A stretch of 64,000 nucleotides of DNA from Flavobacteriaceae bacterium (GTDB lineage Bacteria; Bacteroidota; Bacteroidia; Flavobacteriales; Flavobacteriaceae), in contig CANGIF010000005.1 of the NCBI GenBank assembly GCA_947453885.1, forward strand, positions 1-64,000. The letters run 5' to 3'. The position numbers and the translations under genes are program-made. Shown here one piece after another: positions 30,333 through 39,853 of this stretch (position 1 is its first letter; every line of letters begins with the position of its first letter). The notes beneath the pieces are model-generated. The model was not told where the DNA came from and did no database searches. It worked only from the letters and a program-made list of their open reading frames with translations.

Positions 30333-30923
30333 TTACATCAGCGCCAAAATTTCTTTTTGCGTAGAAATTCCTTTATCTGTTAAATACCATTTTTGCAATT
30401 CAATTTTAGCGGTTTCGTCAACTATTCCGTGCTTGTTTTTATAGTTTTCAATTACTTCTTTAGCACCAATTGGTCTAGGCCCAAAATTGTTTAAAACTTC
30501 ATTTGTTTTGGCATCAAGTAGTAGTAATTTGGGAATAGATTTTGTACCGTTAGTCAAGAAATGTAACATCAAATCGTCATTTTGATCGCGCAAAACAATT
30601 CTCAATTCAATTTTAGAAGTAATTTGTGCCATTTTATTGATAATTGGTAAAATTTGAGCCGCATCGCCACACCAACTTTCTGCAATAACAAGCCAAATAT
30701 AGGATTTAGTTGTATTTTCTAAAACTTTTTGTACTTCCTCATTAATTTGAATTGTTTTGTCCAATCGGTGCATTCTAGCATCGTTCAATTTGGTAAAACC
30801 TATATTTGTTTCAGTTTGAATTTCTCCTGTTGTTGCTCCATCATTGGCTAATTTCGCAATTAGATTTCTATATTCTTGATACGAGAAACTGTTTTGCAAA
30901 CTTTTTTTTATTGTCGTATTCAT
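30333..30923 (-). CDS. Thioredoxin-like family protein with WCGDA motif
   Basis: 196 aa, cytosolic (no signal peptide). The motif VIAESWCGDAAQILPIINKM (about 79-98) places one cysteine at the thioredoxin-fold position, but the resolving cysteine is replaced (WCGD instead of WCxxC). This is typical of the Thioredoxin_9-like family in Firmicutes and Bacteroidota. The cis-Pro region is GTKSIPKLLLLDA. It might act as a thiol sensor or peroxide-related protein, but no substrate is known. Monocistronic and divergent from pyrH. Confidence 0.82.
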   Translation of the reverse strand: MNTTIKKSLQNSFSYQEYRNLIAKLANDGATTGEIQTETNIGFTKLNDARMHRLDKTIQINEEVQKVLENTTKSYIWLVIAESWCGDAAQILPIINKMAQITSKIELRIVLRDQNDDLMLHFLTNGTKSIPKLLLLDAKTNEVLNNFGPRPIGAKEVIENYKNKHGIVDETAKIELQKWYLTDKGISTQKEILALM

Positions 30924-30999
30924 GTGTTTTGATTATTTGTTAAGCAAAGGTATAAATTCAATATAGTAGGTTATGTAAGAAATGTTACATATCTAAATA

Positions 31000-31034
31000 T
31001 TTGACCAAAAAAAATGAAGAAATGTATATATTTG
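31000..31034 (+). promoter_or_regulatory. Promoter of pyrH-frr
   Basis: TTTG at 31000-31003 and TATATTTG at 31027-31034 match the Bacteroidota -33 and -7 elements, with a 23-base spacer at the upper end of the usual range. The pyrH ATG follows at 31108, leaving a leader of about 70 bases with no obvious riboswitch fold. Confidence 0.65.
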
Positions 31035-31107
31035 CATCTGAAAAAACTTTTTCTACTCAAATGGTTTGAGTTTGTAAAAGCCTACGAAAATTTTAAAAAT
31101 CAAAAGC

Positions 31108-31815
31108 ATGAAATACAAAAGAATACTTCTGAAATTAAGTGGCGAAGCTTTAATGGGAGACAGACAATATGGAATTGACCCAGCAAGACTTGCGGAATAT
31201 GCTGAAGAAATTAAAAAAATTCATGATAAAGGAGTTCAAATTGCAATTGTAATTGGAGGTGGTAATATTTTCAGAGGGGTGGCAGGAGCCAGCAATGGTA
31301 TGGATCGTGTTCAAGGCGATTATATGGGTATGTTGGCTACCGTTATAAACGGAATGGCACTTCAAGGTGCTTTAGAGGATAAAGGTATGCTAACCCGTTT
31401 ACAAACTGCTTTAAAAATTGAAGCGATTGCTGAACCCTACATTAAAAGAAGAGCTGTTAGGCACTTAGAAAAAGGAAGAATTGTTATTTTTGGTGCAGGC
31501 ACAGGAAATCCATATTTCACAACCGATACCGCAGCTGTTTTACGTGGAGTTGAAGTTGATGCAGATGTGATTTTAAAAGGAACACGCGTAGATGGTATTT
31601 ACACTGCTGATCCAGAAAAAGATAAAGATGCCGTAAAATTCGATTACCTCTCTTTTGATGATGTTTTAAAAAAAGGGTTAAACGTAATGGATACAACCGC
31701 CTTTACTCTTAGCCAAGAAAACCAATTACCAATAGTAGTTTTTGACATGAATAAAATAGGTAATTTATTAAAAATTTGTGAAGGTCAAAATATTGGTACT
31801 GTAGTCAACATTTAA
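31108..31815 (+). CDS. pyrH: UMP kinase
   Basis: Phosphorylates UMP to UDP in pyrimidine nucleotide synthesis; cytosolic hexamer of the amino-acid-kinase fold, 235 aa. Motifs: [18 protein letters not shown] at the start, [13 protein letters not shown] (about 46-58), [16 protein letters not shown] (about 130-145), and [18 protein letters not shown] (about 155-172). The start is set by the family alignment. frr follows 59 bases downstream, the common pyrH-frr arrangement. Confidence 0.97.
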   Translation: MKYKRILLKLSGEALMGDRQYGIDPARLAEYAEEIKKIHDKGVQIAIVIGGGNIFRGVAGASNGMDRVQGDYMGMLATVINGMALQGALEDKGMLTRLQTALKIEAIAEPYIKRRAVRHLEKGRIVIFGAGTGNPYFTTDTAAVLRGVEVDADVILKGTRVDGIYTADPEKDKDAVKFDYLSFDDVLKKGLNVMDTTAFTLSQENQLPIVVFDMNKIGNLLKICEGQNIGTVVNI

Positions 31816-31874
31816 TTTTAGACAAGCTTAAACGTGTGTTTAACTTGCTTTTCAATACTTAAATTCTTTTAAAA

Positions 31875-32438
31875 ATGACAGAAGAAATTACTTTTATTTT
31901 AGATAGTACAGAAGAAGCTATGAACAGTACTATTGCACATTTAGAAAAATCATTCTTAAATATTCGTGCAGGAAAAGCTTCTCCACAGATGCTTGGCAGT
32001 GTTTTTGTTGATTATTATGGAGCTCAAACTCCCTTATCACAAGTGGCAAACATTAATGTTCCGGATGCAAGAACTATTACTATTCAACCTTATGAAAAAA
32101 AGATGATTCAACCAATTGAGAAAGCAATACTGATAGCTAATCTTGGTTTTAATCCTATGAATAACGGTGATGTGGTTATAATAAGTGTTCCTCCACTAAC
32201 TGAAGAACGCAGAAGAGATTTGTCCAAACAAGCAAAAGCAGAAGCAGAAGATGCTAAGGTCGGCATCAGAAATTCCAGAAAAGAAGCGAATACCGACATT
32301 AAAAAACTTGAAAAAGAAGGCACTTCAGAAGATATTTGCAAAACAGCAGAAGAAACGGTTCAAAAATTGACAGATAGTTTCATCAAAAAGATTGAGGAAC
32401 ATTTAGTTGTAAAGGAAGCCGAAATTATGAAAGTGTAA
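31875..32438 (+). CDS. frr: Ribosome recycling factor
   Basis: Splits post-termination ribosomes together with EF-G. 187 aa, close to the usual 185. The N-terminal helix carries SFLNIRAGKASPQMLGSVFVDYYGAQTPL; the domain-II strands include VPDARTITIQPYEKKMI and VVIISVPPLTEERRRDLSKQAK; the C terminus is a long helix (IRNSRKEANTDIKKLEKEG). It is complete and ends just before a strong terminator, so pyrH-frr is a two-gene unit. Confidence 0.97.
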   Translation: MTEEITFILDSTEEAMNSTIAHLEKSFLNIRAGKASPQMLGSVFVDYYGAQTPLSQVANINVPDARTITIQPYEKKMIQPIEKAILIANLGFNPMNNGDVVIISVPPLTEERRRDLSKQAKAEAEDAKVGIRNSRKEANTDIKKLEKEGTSEDICKTAEETVQKLTDSFIKKIEEHLVVKEAEIMKV

Positions 32439-32457
32439 ATTGCGTTAAAACTTTATT

Positions 32458-32487
32458 AAAATCCGTTCTCAAAAGTGAACGGATTTT
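32458..32487 (+). terminator. Intrinsic terminator of pyrH-frr
   Basis: An 11-bp stem (AAAATCCGTTC with GAACGGATTTT) around the loop tcaaaagt, followed by a run of T. It separates frr from the following DUF5686 gene. Confidence 0.9.
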
Positions 32488-32535
32488 TTTTTGGTTATTT
32501 TTGTGCTCAAAACCTAAACGGTTTTAAATGTGTTT

Positions 32536-35028
32536 ATGAAACAATTTTGCTTTTTGCTTTTATTTATTACTGGATTAGCACAAGCTCAATTTCAAATAAG
32601 CGGAGTTGTTAGAGATGGCACAACAAACAAACCTCTTCCTTTTGCAACAATAAGCACTAATTTTGAAACAAATGTATTGGCAGATAATGATGGTAAATTT
32701 TCCATATCTACTAATAAAAGCAACGTAGCAATCACGGTTTCCTATATTGGGTATCATGAGAGAACCGTAGCAATTGATATTAAAAAAAAATATTATAACC
32801 TGTACCTTACTCCCGAAACTGAAAACCTAAAAGAGGTGTTGGTATCCAATGAAAACAAAGCCAATGCTTTGATTAAAAAAGTTATATTTTCAAAAAAAGC
32901 TAATAATCCGCTAGTAAAATTCAAAACGTTTGAGTTTAAAACCTACTCCAAAATTATAGTAACTGCAAATTCCGATTCTATTAAAGGTCGGATTGACTCT
33001 GTATTTGTTACTAAAAAAGGCATTAAAACGTTATCAAAAATCGATTCTTCTGACTATATATTTAAGCGCATTGTCAACAAACAACATTTATTCCAAACCG
33101 AAAAAGTTTCATCGTTTCAATATTCGAATAACCATTTAAAAGAAACGGTAATTGGTACTAAAATGGCAGGTTTTAAACAACCTATTTACGAAGTTTTAGG
33201 ATTCAATTTACAGTCTTTTTCGATTTACGACAACCAATATGCACTTTTTGAAACCAATTATAAAAGTCCTATTCATAAGAACTCATTTGACGATTACCGT
33301 TTTCAATTTTTAGGTACAACGAAAGTAAATGAGCGAGAAGTTGCGCTAATTCATTTTAAAAATAAAAAGAAGCAAACTGGACTTGAAGGATTATTGTATA
33401 TCGATACCAAATCATTTGCTATTGCAAAAGCCGTAATGCGAATTAAAGGCGTTTTGGACATTACAGGAATTCATGAATTTGAGTATTTAAAAAATGAAAA
33501 TATTTGGTTTCCAACTGGCAAATCTTTTAAAATTGTTAAAGGCAAAAACGACGAGGACATAAAGATTTTAGTTGGTACTATTCAATTTGACGGAGAAGCA
33601 ACGGAAGATTTTAGACCAAGAGAAAAAGTAGCTTCAGATTACACTTATCTTTTATCGCAAACAAACTATTTTGATTTTAATTACAATAAACCAATAGTTC
33701 TTAAAAAGCCATTCATTACAGTTGATGTAAATGAAAATGCTATAAACAAACCCGATTCTTTTTGGGAAAAATATAGAAAAGACAGTTTAGATGTTCGAAG
33801 TCAAAAAACCTATTTAGTTTTGGATAGTATTTCCATCAAAAAAAGATTGGAAAGCAGGGTTCGATTAGGAAGGAAAATTTATAACGGCTATTTACCGCTA
33901 AGTTTTTTTGATTTTGATTTAAAAAAAATAGCAAGTTATAACAATTACGAAGGATTTAGAGTTGGAATTGGTGGAATTACAAACGAAAAATTTTCAAGAA
34001 AATACAGGATTGAAGGATATAGTAATTATGGTACTAAAGACGGAGAATTTAAATACAACCTAGGAATAGCGACAAGAGTTGGTAAATATTCCAACTCCTG
34101 GATTGGAAGCTCATATACAGATGATATTAGAGAAATAGCAAGTACTACTTTTGCTATAGATAGAAAAGCTTTCAAATTATACGATCCTAGACCAATCAAT
34201 TTAAGTACTTTTTACAATTATGTAAGTTGGAAAATGTTTGCCGAAACCAAAATTATTCCAAAAACAGAAAGCATTTGGGAAGTATCACACACCATAGTTG
34301 AACCAAAATTTGATTATATTTATTCGTTAAATGGTAGAAACTACAATGTTTACAACATGACTACAGCCTTAGTATCATTGCAATGGAATCCATTTAGCGA
34401 TTATATGCAAACTCCAAATGGTCGTTTAGAAATTGAAAAAAGATTTCCAAAATTTACATTTCAGTTTACAAAGTCCTTGCCAAAAATCATTAAAAACGAT
34501 TTTGAATTCACTAAATTTGATTTTAAAGCAGAATATGAAAATCACTATCTAAATGGACAAAAAACAAGTGTTTTATTTGAAAGCGGCTATGCTTTAGGCG
34601 ATGTTCCAATAACACATTTGTACAATACTTCTCCAAACAGCTTAACAAAAAATGGAATAGCACAAAGAATTACCATTGCAAGTAAAAACAGTTTCGAAAC
34701 CATGTATTTTAATGAATTTTTCTCAAATGAATTTGCCATGTTACAATTAAAGCATGGTTTTAAAAGAATTACTTTATTAAAAAAAGTCAGACCTAATTTT
34801 GTTTTTGTATCAAGAATGGCTTGGGGTAACTTAACAAAACCCGAACAACATATTGGATTCCCTTACAAAACTTTAGAAAAAGGTTTTTTTGAATCGGGGA
34901 TAGAGCTAAATCAAATTTACAAAGGATTTGGTTTGAGTGGCTTTTATCGCTATGGCCCGAATCAGCTTCCACATTTTGAACAAAATATAGCCGTTAAACT
35001 CAGCTTTATTTTAGATTTAGGATTGTAA
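32536..35028 (+). CDS. DUF5686 / carboxypeptidase-like regulatory domain outer-membrane protein
   Basis: 830 residues from MKQFCFLLLFITGLAQAQ, a signal peptide; an ATG two codons earlier is possible. Residues about 20-100 form a carboxypeptidase-D-like beta-sandwich (FQISGVVRDGTTNKPLPFATIS, then VSYIGYHERTVAIDI), as in TonB-dependent receptors. The rest matches the DUF5686 pattern: ALIKKVIFSKKANNPLVKFKTFEF near 110, then a long beta-rich region ending in a hydrophobic strand (IAVKLSFILDLGL) typical of an outer-membrane barrel. It lacks a TonB-receptor plug. Its role is unknown. Tail-to-tail with the antiporter gene, whose stop codon begins at the next base. Confidence 0.85.
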   Translation: MKQFCFLLLFITGLAQAQFQISGVVRDGTTNKPLPFATISTNFETNVLADNDGKFSISTNKSNVAITVSYIGYHERTVAIDIKKKYYNLYLTPETENLKEVLVSNENKANALIKKVIFSKKANNPLVKFKTFEFKTYSKIIVTANSDSIKGRIDSVFVTKKGIKTLSKIDSSDYIFKRIVNKQHLFQTEKVSSFQYSNNHLKETVIGTKMAGFKQPIYEVLGFNLQSFSIYDNQYALFETNYKSPIHKNSFDDYRFQFLGTTKVNEREVALIHFKNKKKQTGLEGLLYIDTKSFAIAKAVMRIKGVLDITGIHEFEYLKNENIWFPTGKSFKIVKGKNDEDIKILVGTIQFDGEATEDFRPREKVASDYTYLLSQTNYFDFNYNKPIVLKKPFITVDVNENAINKPDSFWEKYRKDSLDVRSQKTYLVLDSISIKKRLESRVRLGRKIYNGYLPLSFFDFDLKKIASYNNYEGFRVGIGGITNEKFSRKYRIEGYSNYGTKDGEFKYNLGIATRVGKYSNSWIGSSYTDDIREIASTTFAIDRKAFKLYDPRPINLSTFYNYVSWKMFAETKIIPKTESIWEVSHTIVEPKFDYIYSLNGRNYNVYNMTTALVSLQWNPFSDYMQTPNGRLEIEKRFPKFTFQFTKSLPKIIKNDFEFTKFDFKAEYENHYLNGQKTSVLFESGYALGDVPITHLYNTSPNSLTKNGIAQRITIASKNSFETMYFNEFFSNEFAMLQLKHGFKRITLLKKVRPNFVFVSRMAWGNLTKPEQHIGFPYKTLEKGFFESGIELNQIYKGFGLSGFYRYGPNQLPHFEQNIAVKLSFILDLGL

Positions 35029-37299
35029 CTAAGGTTTTATAATTAATACCGATGGAATTGAACTCAACCATTCACTTTGTGAATCAACTAGTTTTTTCCA
35101 GCTTTCTAAACTAATCATCATCAAGTCTTGTTTTTCTAAAAACTGTTTTTTGATTATTCGTTCGTCCATCAAACTAATGTTATCTGAATGTTTGTTTTCT
35201 AAAGAAAAAATAGCGCTTTCAATTACAAAATTTGTTTTTGCTAAATTGTTATTGTCTAATAACGTTATTTGAGAATTGTTGTTGTATATCAATTTTTGAG
35301 CGTAATCCATCAAAAAGGAATCCTCAGCACTGAATATGGGTACAAAAACTTTAGTTACAGTTACAAGTTCTTTGTCAATTAAAATCCCTAATGGCTTTTT
35401 AGTTTTAGATATGATTTGTCTTGTTCTTTCATCGAATGGAGAATTTTCAAAAAGCCCTTCTTTACCTGTAAATTTATCAATAAGTCTATCTGGATTGATA
35501 ATTCTGGTTGTAAATCCAAGTACTTTTCCTAAAAGAGTGCCTTCAAAGATTGATTTTCCTAATCCGACTAATATCAAGTCATAATCACCAGAATTAGCTC
35601 TGTCTGAAATATCTGTTTCTATATCAACAGTGGCTTTAAAAATGGTTTTAATTTCTTGTTTCAACTCTTTTGATTCTTCCAAAATGGGGTTAAATCGGTC
35701 TTTTTCATATTCTTCTAAATTAAAAGAATGCATTTCGTCACTCAATGTTAGATGCATGGCGGTAATTGTAGAAGCTTCATTTTGTTTTTTAACCAAACTA
35801 TTTGCTAAACGCAAAAGTGATTTGCCTTTTTCATTATTTCCAAATGAAAGTAGAATATTGAATTTGTTTTCGTTTAGAGGCTCTTCCGTATTGGAAACAT
35901 CTTTTGTTTTAAAAATAAAATTGATTAAATCCAAGGCTGGCCCTGTCATAAAAGTTGTAACTAAAGCCATAATTACCATCATTGTAAAAACTTCTGGTGT
36001 TAGCACTTTTAAATCTAGCCCAATGTTTAATACAACAAGTTCCATGAGTCCTCTTGTATTCATTAAGGCTCCTATAGTAAAACTATCTCTCCAAGATTGA
36101 CCTACAAATTTTGCTGCTAATGCGCTTCCTAAGAATTTTCCCAAAACCGCAACAAAAATAATAAACCCAGTGATTTTCCATAAATAAGGATCGTTAATTA
36201 ATCCAACTTGCGTCCGCAAACCAGTAAAAACAAAGAAAAGGGGTAGTAAAAGAATTAATGAAACATCTTCAACTTTTTCAATAATTACAGATCTAAATTT
36301 GGTGATATCTGGCATGATAACTCCAGTCATAAATGCTCCAAAAAGTGCATGAATTCCAATGACTTCAGTTAAATAAGACGATATAATTAGAGTTAAGAAA
36401 AAAATTGCTACAACAGGTTTTGTTAATTTTTCTTTTGACCCATACAGTTCACCTATTTTCTTTAAAAAAGGTTTCACCATTATTAACATCGCTATTACAT
36501 ATAGTGCTGCTAGTCCAATTACATATAATGCACTTACAAAACTGCCTGCTTTTACTATTGCTATAACAGCAGCTAAAATACACCAAGCTGTAATGTCATC
36601 GGCGGCAGCACAAGTAATAACTATTGCGCCTAATTTGGTTTTGTGAATACCTCGTTCTTGTACAATTCTAGCTAAAACAGGAAAAGCTGTAATACTCATG
36701 GCTATTCCCATAAACAAAGCAAAAGACAAAAAGGCTATCCCTTCAGGTGCAAAACGATAATAAACAAAATAGGACAATCCAATGCCTAACGAAAATGGAA
36801 AAACAATACTTGCATGACTAATAACTACCGCTTCATTTGCTCTGTTTTTCAAAACTTTTAAATCCAGTTCCATTCCTATTACAAACATGAATAGAATTAA
36901 TCCAATTTGGCTCAAAAACTGCAAATTTCCTAACGATTCTGAGGGAAAAAGTGCTGAAGAAAACTCAGGGAAATAAGAACCTACTAAAGATGGTCCTAAA
37001 AAGATTCCCGCAATTATTTCTCCAATTACTGAGGGCTGTCCAATTTTTCTAAAAAGCCACCCAAAAAAACGAGCAACAAGTATTATAGTTATAATTTGAG
37101 CAAGCAAAATGGCTAAAGGATGGTGTAAATTAAGCTTTAACGATGCCATAAAATCAACCCAATGATCGCTTTCGTTTACTGGAATTTGAAGTAATTTTCC
37201 CGCCTCTAATTCTTTTCCTTTAGTAGCAATCCAATATATCAAACAAGTAAAACCACCTGTTATAACCACATAGAAAATAGAATTTTTATAATTTTTCAT
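35029..37299 (-). CDS. Cation:proton antiporter (CPA2 type) with C-terminal cytosolic domain
   Basis: 756 aa inner-membrane transporter exchanging Na+ or K+ for protons. After one extra N-terminal helix, about twelve helices run to residue ~470, with CPA2 landmarks: FRKIGQPSVIGEIIAGIFLGPSLVG, FMFVIGMELD, ITCAAADDITAWCILA (the paired acidic residues of the transport site) and SFTIGALMNTRGLMELVVLNIGL. The C-terminal ~270 residues are soluble and begin NKFNILLSFGNNEKGKSLLRL; they resemble a universal-stress-protein-like regulatory domain rather than RCK/TrkA-N. Regulation of cell pH or osmotic balance is the likely role; the ion cannot be told from sequence. Confidence 0.9.
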   Translation of the reverse strand: MKNYKNSIFYVVITGGFTCLIYWIATKGKELEAGKLLQIPVNESDHWVDFMASLKLNLHHPLAILLAQIITIILVARFFGWLFRKIGQPSVIGEIIAGIFLGPSLVGSYFPEFSSALFPSESLGNLQFLSQIGLILFMFVIGMELDLKVLKNRANEAVVISHASIVFPFSLGIGLSYFVYYRFAPEGIAFLSFALFMGIAMSITAFPVLARIVQERGIHKTKLGAIVITCAAADDITAWCILAAVIAIVKAGSFVSALYVIGLAALYVIAMLIMVKPFLKKIGELYGSKEKLTKPVVAIFFLTLIISSYLTEVIGIHALFGAFMTGVIMPDITKFRSVIIEKVEDVSLILLLPLFFVFTGLRTQVGLINDPYLWKITGFIIFVAVLGKFLGSALAAKFVGQSWRDSFTIGALMNTRGLMELVVLNIGLDLKVLTPEVFTMMVIMALVTTFMTGPALDLINFIFKTKDVSNTEEPLNENKFNILLSFGNNEKGKSLLRLANSLVKKQNEASTITAMHLTLSDEMHSFNLEEYEKDRFNPILEESKELKQEIKTIFKATVDIETDISDRANSGDYDLILVGLGKSIFEGTLLGKVLGFTTRIINPDRLIDKFTGKEGLFENSPFDERTRQIISKTKKPLGILIDKELVTVTKVFVPIFSAEDSFLMDYAQKLIYNNNSQITLLDNNNLAKTNFVIESAIFSLENKHSDNISLMDERIIKKQFLEKQDLMMISLESWKKLVDSQSEWLSSIPSVLIIKP

Positions 37300-37439
37300 G
37301 CTGAAAAGTATTGAAAATAATGTCTTTTGCCCTACAAAGATGAGAAAACAATTATTGAAATTAAACTATTCTAAAAAAAAATAATCTAAAATTAAAGCAA
37401 AGCTTTTTAAAAGAGATAGTTTTAGATTAAAGTTAACAC

Positions 37440-37476
37440 TTTGGACTATACATTTTAATCGTTTTGATTACCTTTG
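37440..37476 (+). promoter_or_regulatory. Promoter of the MMPL/RND exporter gene
   Basis: TACCTTTG at 37469-37476 is a good Bacteroidota -7 box 19 bases before the ATG, and TTTG at 37440-37443 is a possible -33 box. The 25-base spacing is slightly long, so the -33 assignment is tentative. Confidence 0.5.
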
Positions 37477-37495
37477 CATTCCTTTATTTTAAACT

Positions 37496-39853
37496 ATGAT
37501 AAAAACTTTGAAAGTTGGTTTTTGGGAATTAATCGCTAGGATTGTTCTTAAAAATAGAATAACCATACTTGGAGTTATTTTTGCTATAACTGTGTTTTTA
37601 GCCTTTCAATGGCAAAACCTTGGAATGACCTATTCAGAAGCTAATTTGCTTCCTAAAAAACACATCGTTAACCAACAATACGATGCTTTTTTGTCGAAAT
37701 TTGGTGAAGAAGGCAATCTTATTGTAATAGGATTTAAAGACACTACTTTTTTTACTCCAAATAATTTCAAAGCTTGGAACGAATTAATGAACAGCCTAAA
37801 AAGCTGTAAAGAAATTGATTTGGTTATCTCTCTAAATGATTTGAAAAAGCTTCAAAAAAATGAAACAGCAGAAAAATTTGAGCTTACTCCATTTATTGAT
37901 GCAACTAAAACTCAAAACGCAGCTTATTTAAAAACGATTAGAAAGGATTTGTTTGAAAATTTACCTTTTTATGAAGGCCTATTGTACAACAAAAAAACAG
38001 GAAGTATTCGTTCTGCAATCTATCTAAAAAAGAATATTGTAAACACTCCAATCAGGAAAACATTTATATTAGAAAACCTCGTTCCAAAAATTGAGAAGTT
38101 TGAAAAAGCAACCCACATAGACCTTAGAGTTTCTGGAATGCCGTATATCCGAACCATAAACGCGGACAATATGAAAGGTGAAATTGGGCTTTTTATTGGT
38201 GCTGCTTTATTGATTACTTCGGCAATTTTTTTCTTTTTTTTCCGGTCCTTTAGAGCCACCTTTATTTCTATTTGCATATTGATTATTGGAGTGATGTGGT
38301 CTTTTGGTACCTTAGGGTTGTTCCATTACAAAATAACCATTCTAACAGCTATAATTCCTCCTTTAATTATAGTTATCGGTATAACGAATTGTATTTTTTT
38401 GATAAATAAGTATCAGCAAGAAGTAAAAATTCATCAAAATCAAGCAAAGGCTTTGCAACGCGTAATTTCAAAAATTGGAGTGGCTACCTTAATGACAAAC
38501 TTAACAACGGCTGCTGGTTTTGCTACTTTTATGATAACCGGCAACGACTTGCTTTTTGAATTTGGATTGGTAACTTCAATAAATGTAGTGACAGTATATT
38601 TGCTAACGCTAGTAGTAGTGCCTATAGTGTATAGTTTCATGCCTTTACCAAAAGAAAAGCATTTGAATCATTTAAGCCGAACTTACATTGCTAAATTGCT
38701 AAATTGGGTTGAATTTGTAGTTAAAAACAACAGAAAAAAAATATACTTGATTTATGGCGCTTTATTATGCTTTAGTGTCATTGGGGTTTTACAAATGAAA
38801 GTTTCAGGAAGTTTAATTGGAGAAATGCCAAAATCAGCTTCATTTTTTAAAGACATTCTTTTTTACGAAAAAGAGTTTAATGGCGTAATGCCTTTAGAAA
38901 TTATGATTAACACCAAACACAAAAAAGGGGTTATGAAACTTTCTATGCTTAAAAAAATGGATGAATTACAAGAAACAATTGCTACAATTCCGGAACTTTC
39001 TAAACCGGTATCGATTGTTAATTTAATTAAATATTCCAAACAAGCTTATTTCAACGGTAATCCTGATTATTACGAATTACCAACGGCACAAGAGCAAACT
39101 TTTATATTGTCTTATGCTAAAAACGCAACCAAAAAAAGCAAAGACAATTTGTTAAAAAGTTATGTTGATTCAACGGGACAATATGCAAGAATAACTACGT
39201 TCATGAAAGACATTGGGACAGATGAAATGGCTAAAATAGAAACCAAAATCAGAAAAAAAATAGCCGTTCTTTTTCCAAAAGAGCAATTTGAAGTTACACT
39301 TACAGGCAAAGCGTATGTTTTTCAAAAAGGAACCAGTTATTTAATAGACAACTTGATTGAATCCTTAATTTTTGCCATTTTTTTAATTGCTGGATTAATG
39401 GCTTATTTGTTTCGTTCAGTTAAAATGGTGCTGGCCTCTGTTATAACCAATATTTTACCTTTGTGCATTACTTCCGGATTAATGGGCTATTTAGGCATTC
39501 CGTTAAAACCTTCTACTATTTTGGTGTTCAGTATAGCTTTTGGTATTTCGGTAGATAACGCCATTCAATTTATGGCAAAATACCGACATGATTTGATTCA
39601 AAATAACGGAAAAATCAAGAAATCTGTTTTTAGTGCTTTACGAGAAACCGGCATCAGTACTTTCTACACTTCAATTGTCCTGATTTTTGGATTTGCTATT
39701 TTTACTGTTTCAAGTTTTAGTGGAACTATTGCTTTAGGCGGTTTAATTTCTTGTACCTTACTATTTGCAATGTTTGCTAACCTACTAGTTTTACCTTCTT
39801 TGGTGTTGACATTTGAAAAAAAACGTGCTAAAAAAGAAGAAGGAATCGATTAG
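37496..39853 (+). CDS. MMPL/RND-superfamily exporter
   Basis: 785 aa inner-membrane protein with the RND duplication: one helix near residues 20-40, a periplasmic domain, five clustered helices (about 230-390, containing IGLFIGAALLITSAIFFFFF), then a second helix near 420, a second periplasmic domain and a second cluster (about 625-780, with IAFGISVDNAIQFMAKYRHD). The SVDNAIQFMAKYRHD segment is the proton-relay helix region with the conserved Asp. It belongs to the predicted-exporter (MMPL/HAE3-like) branch, which moves lipids or hopanoid-type molecules. No membrane-fusion or TolC gene is adjacent. Its stop codon overlaps the end of the RemB-like gene by 4 bases, tail to tail. Confidence 0.88.
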   Translation: MIKTLKVGFWELIARIVLKNRITILGVIFAITVFLAFQWQNLGMTYSEANLLPKKHIVNQQYDAFLSKFGEEGNLIVIGFKDTTFFTPNNFKAWNELMNSLKSCKEIDLVISLNDLKKLQKNETAEKFELTPFIDATKTQNAAYLKTIRKDLFENLPFYEGLLYNKKTGSIRSAIYLKKNIVNTPIRKTFILENLVPKIEKFEKATHIDLRVSGMPYIRTINADNMKGEIGLFIGAALLITSAIFFFFFRSFRATFISICILIIGVMWSFGTLGLFHYKITILTAIIPPLIIVIGITNCIFLINKYQQEVKIHQNQAKALQRVISKIGVATLMTNLTTAAGFATFMITGNDLLFEFGLVTSINVVTVYLLTLVVVPIVYSFMPLPKEKHLNHLSRTYIAKLLNWVEFVVKNNRKKIYLIYGALLCFSVIGVLQMKVSGSLIGEMPKSASFFKDILFYEKEFNGVMPLEIMINTKHKKGVMKLSMLKKMDELQETIATIPELSKPVSIVNLIKYSKQAYFNGNPDYYELPTAQEQTFILSYAKNATKKSKDNLLKSYVDSTGQYARITTFMKDIGTDEMAKIETKIRKKIAVLFPKEQFEVTLTGKAYVFQKGTSYLIDNLIESLIFAIFLIAGLMAYLFRSVKMVLASVITNILPLCITSGLMGYLGIPLKPSTILVFSIAFGISVDNAIQFMAKYRHDLIQNNGKIKKSVFSALRETGISTFYTSIVLIFGFAIFTVSSFSGTIALGGLISCTLLFAMFANLLVLPSLVLTFEKKRAKKEEGID

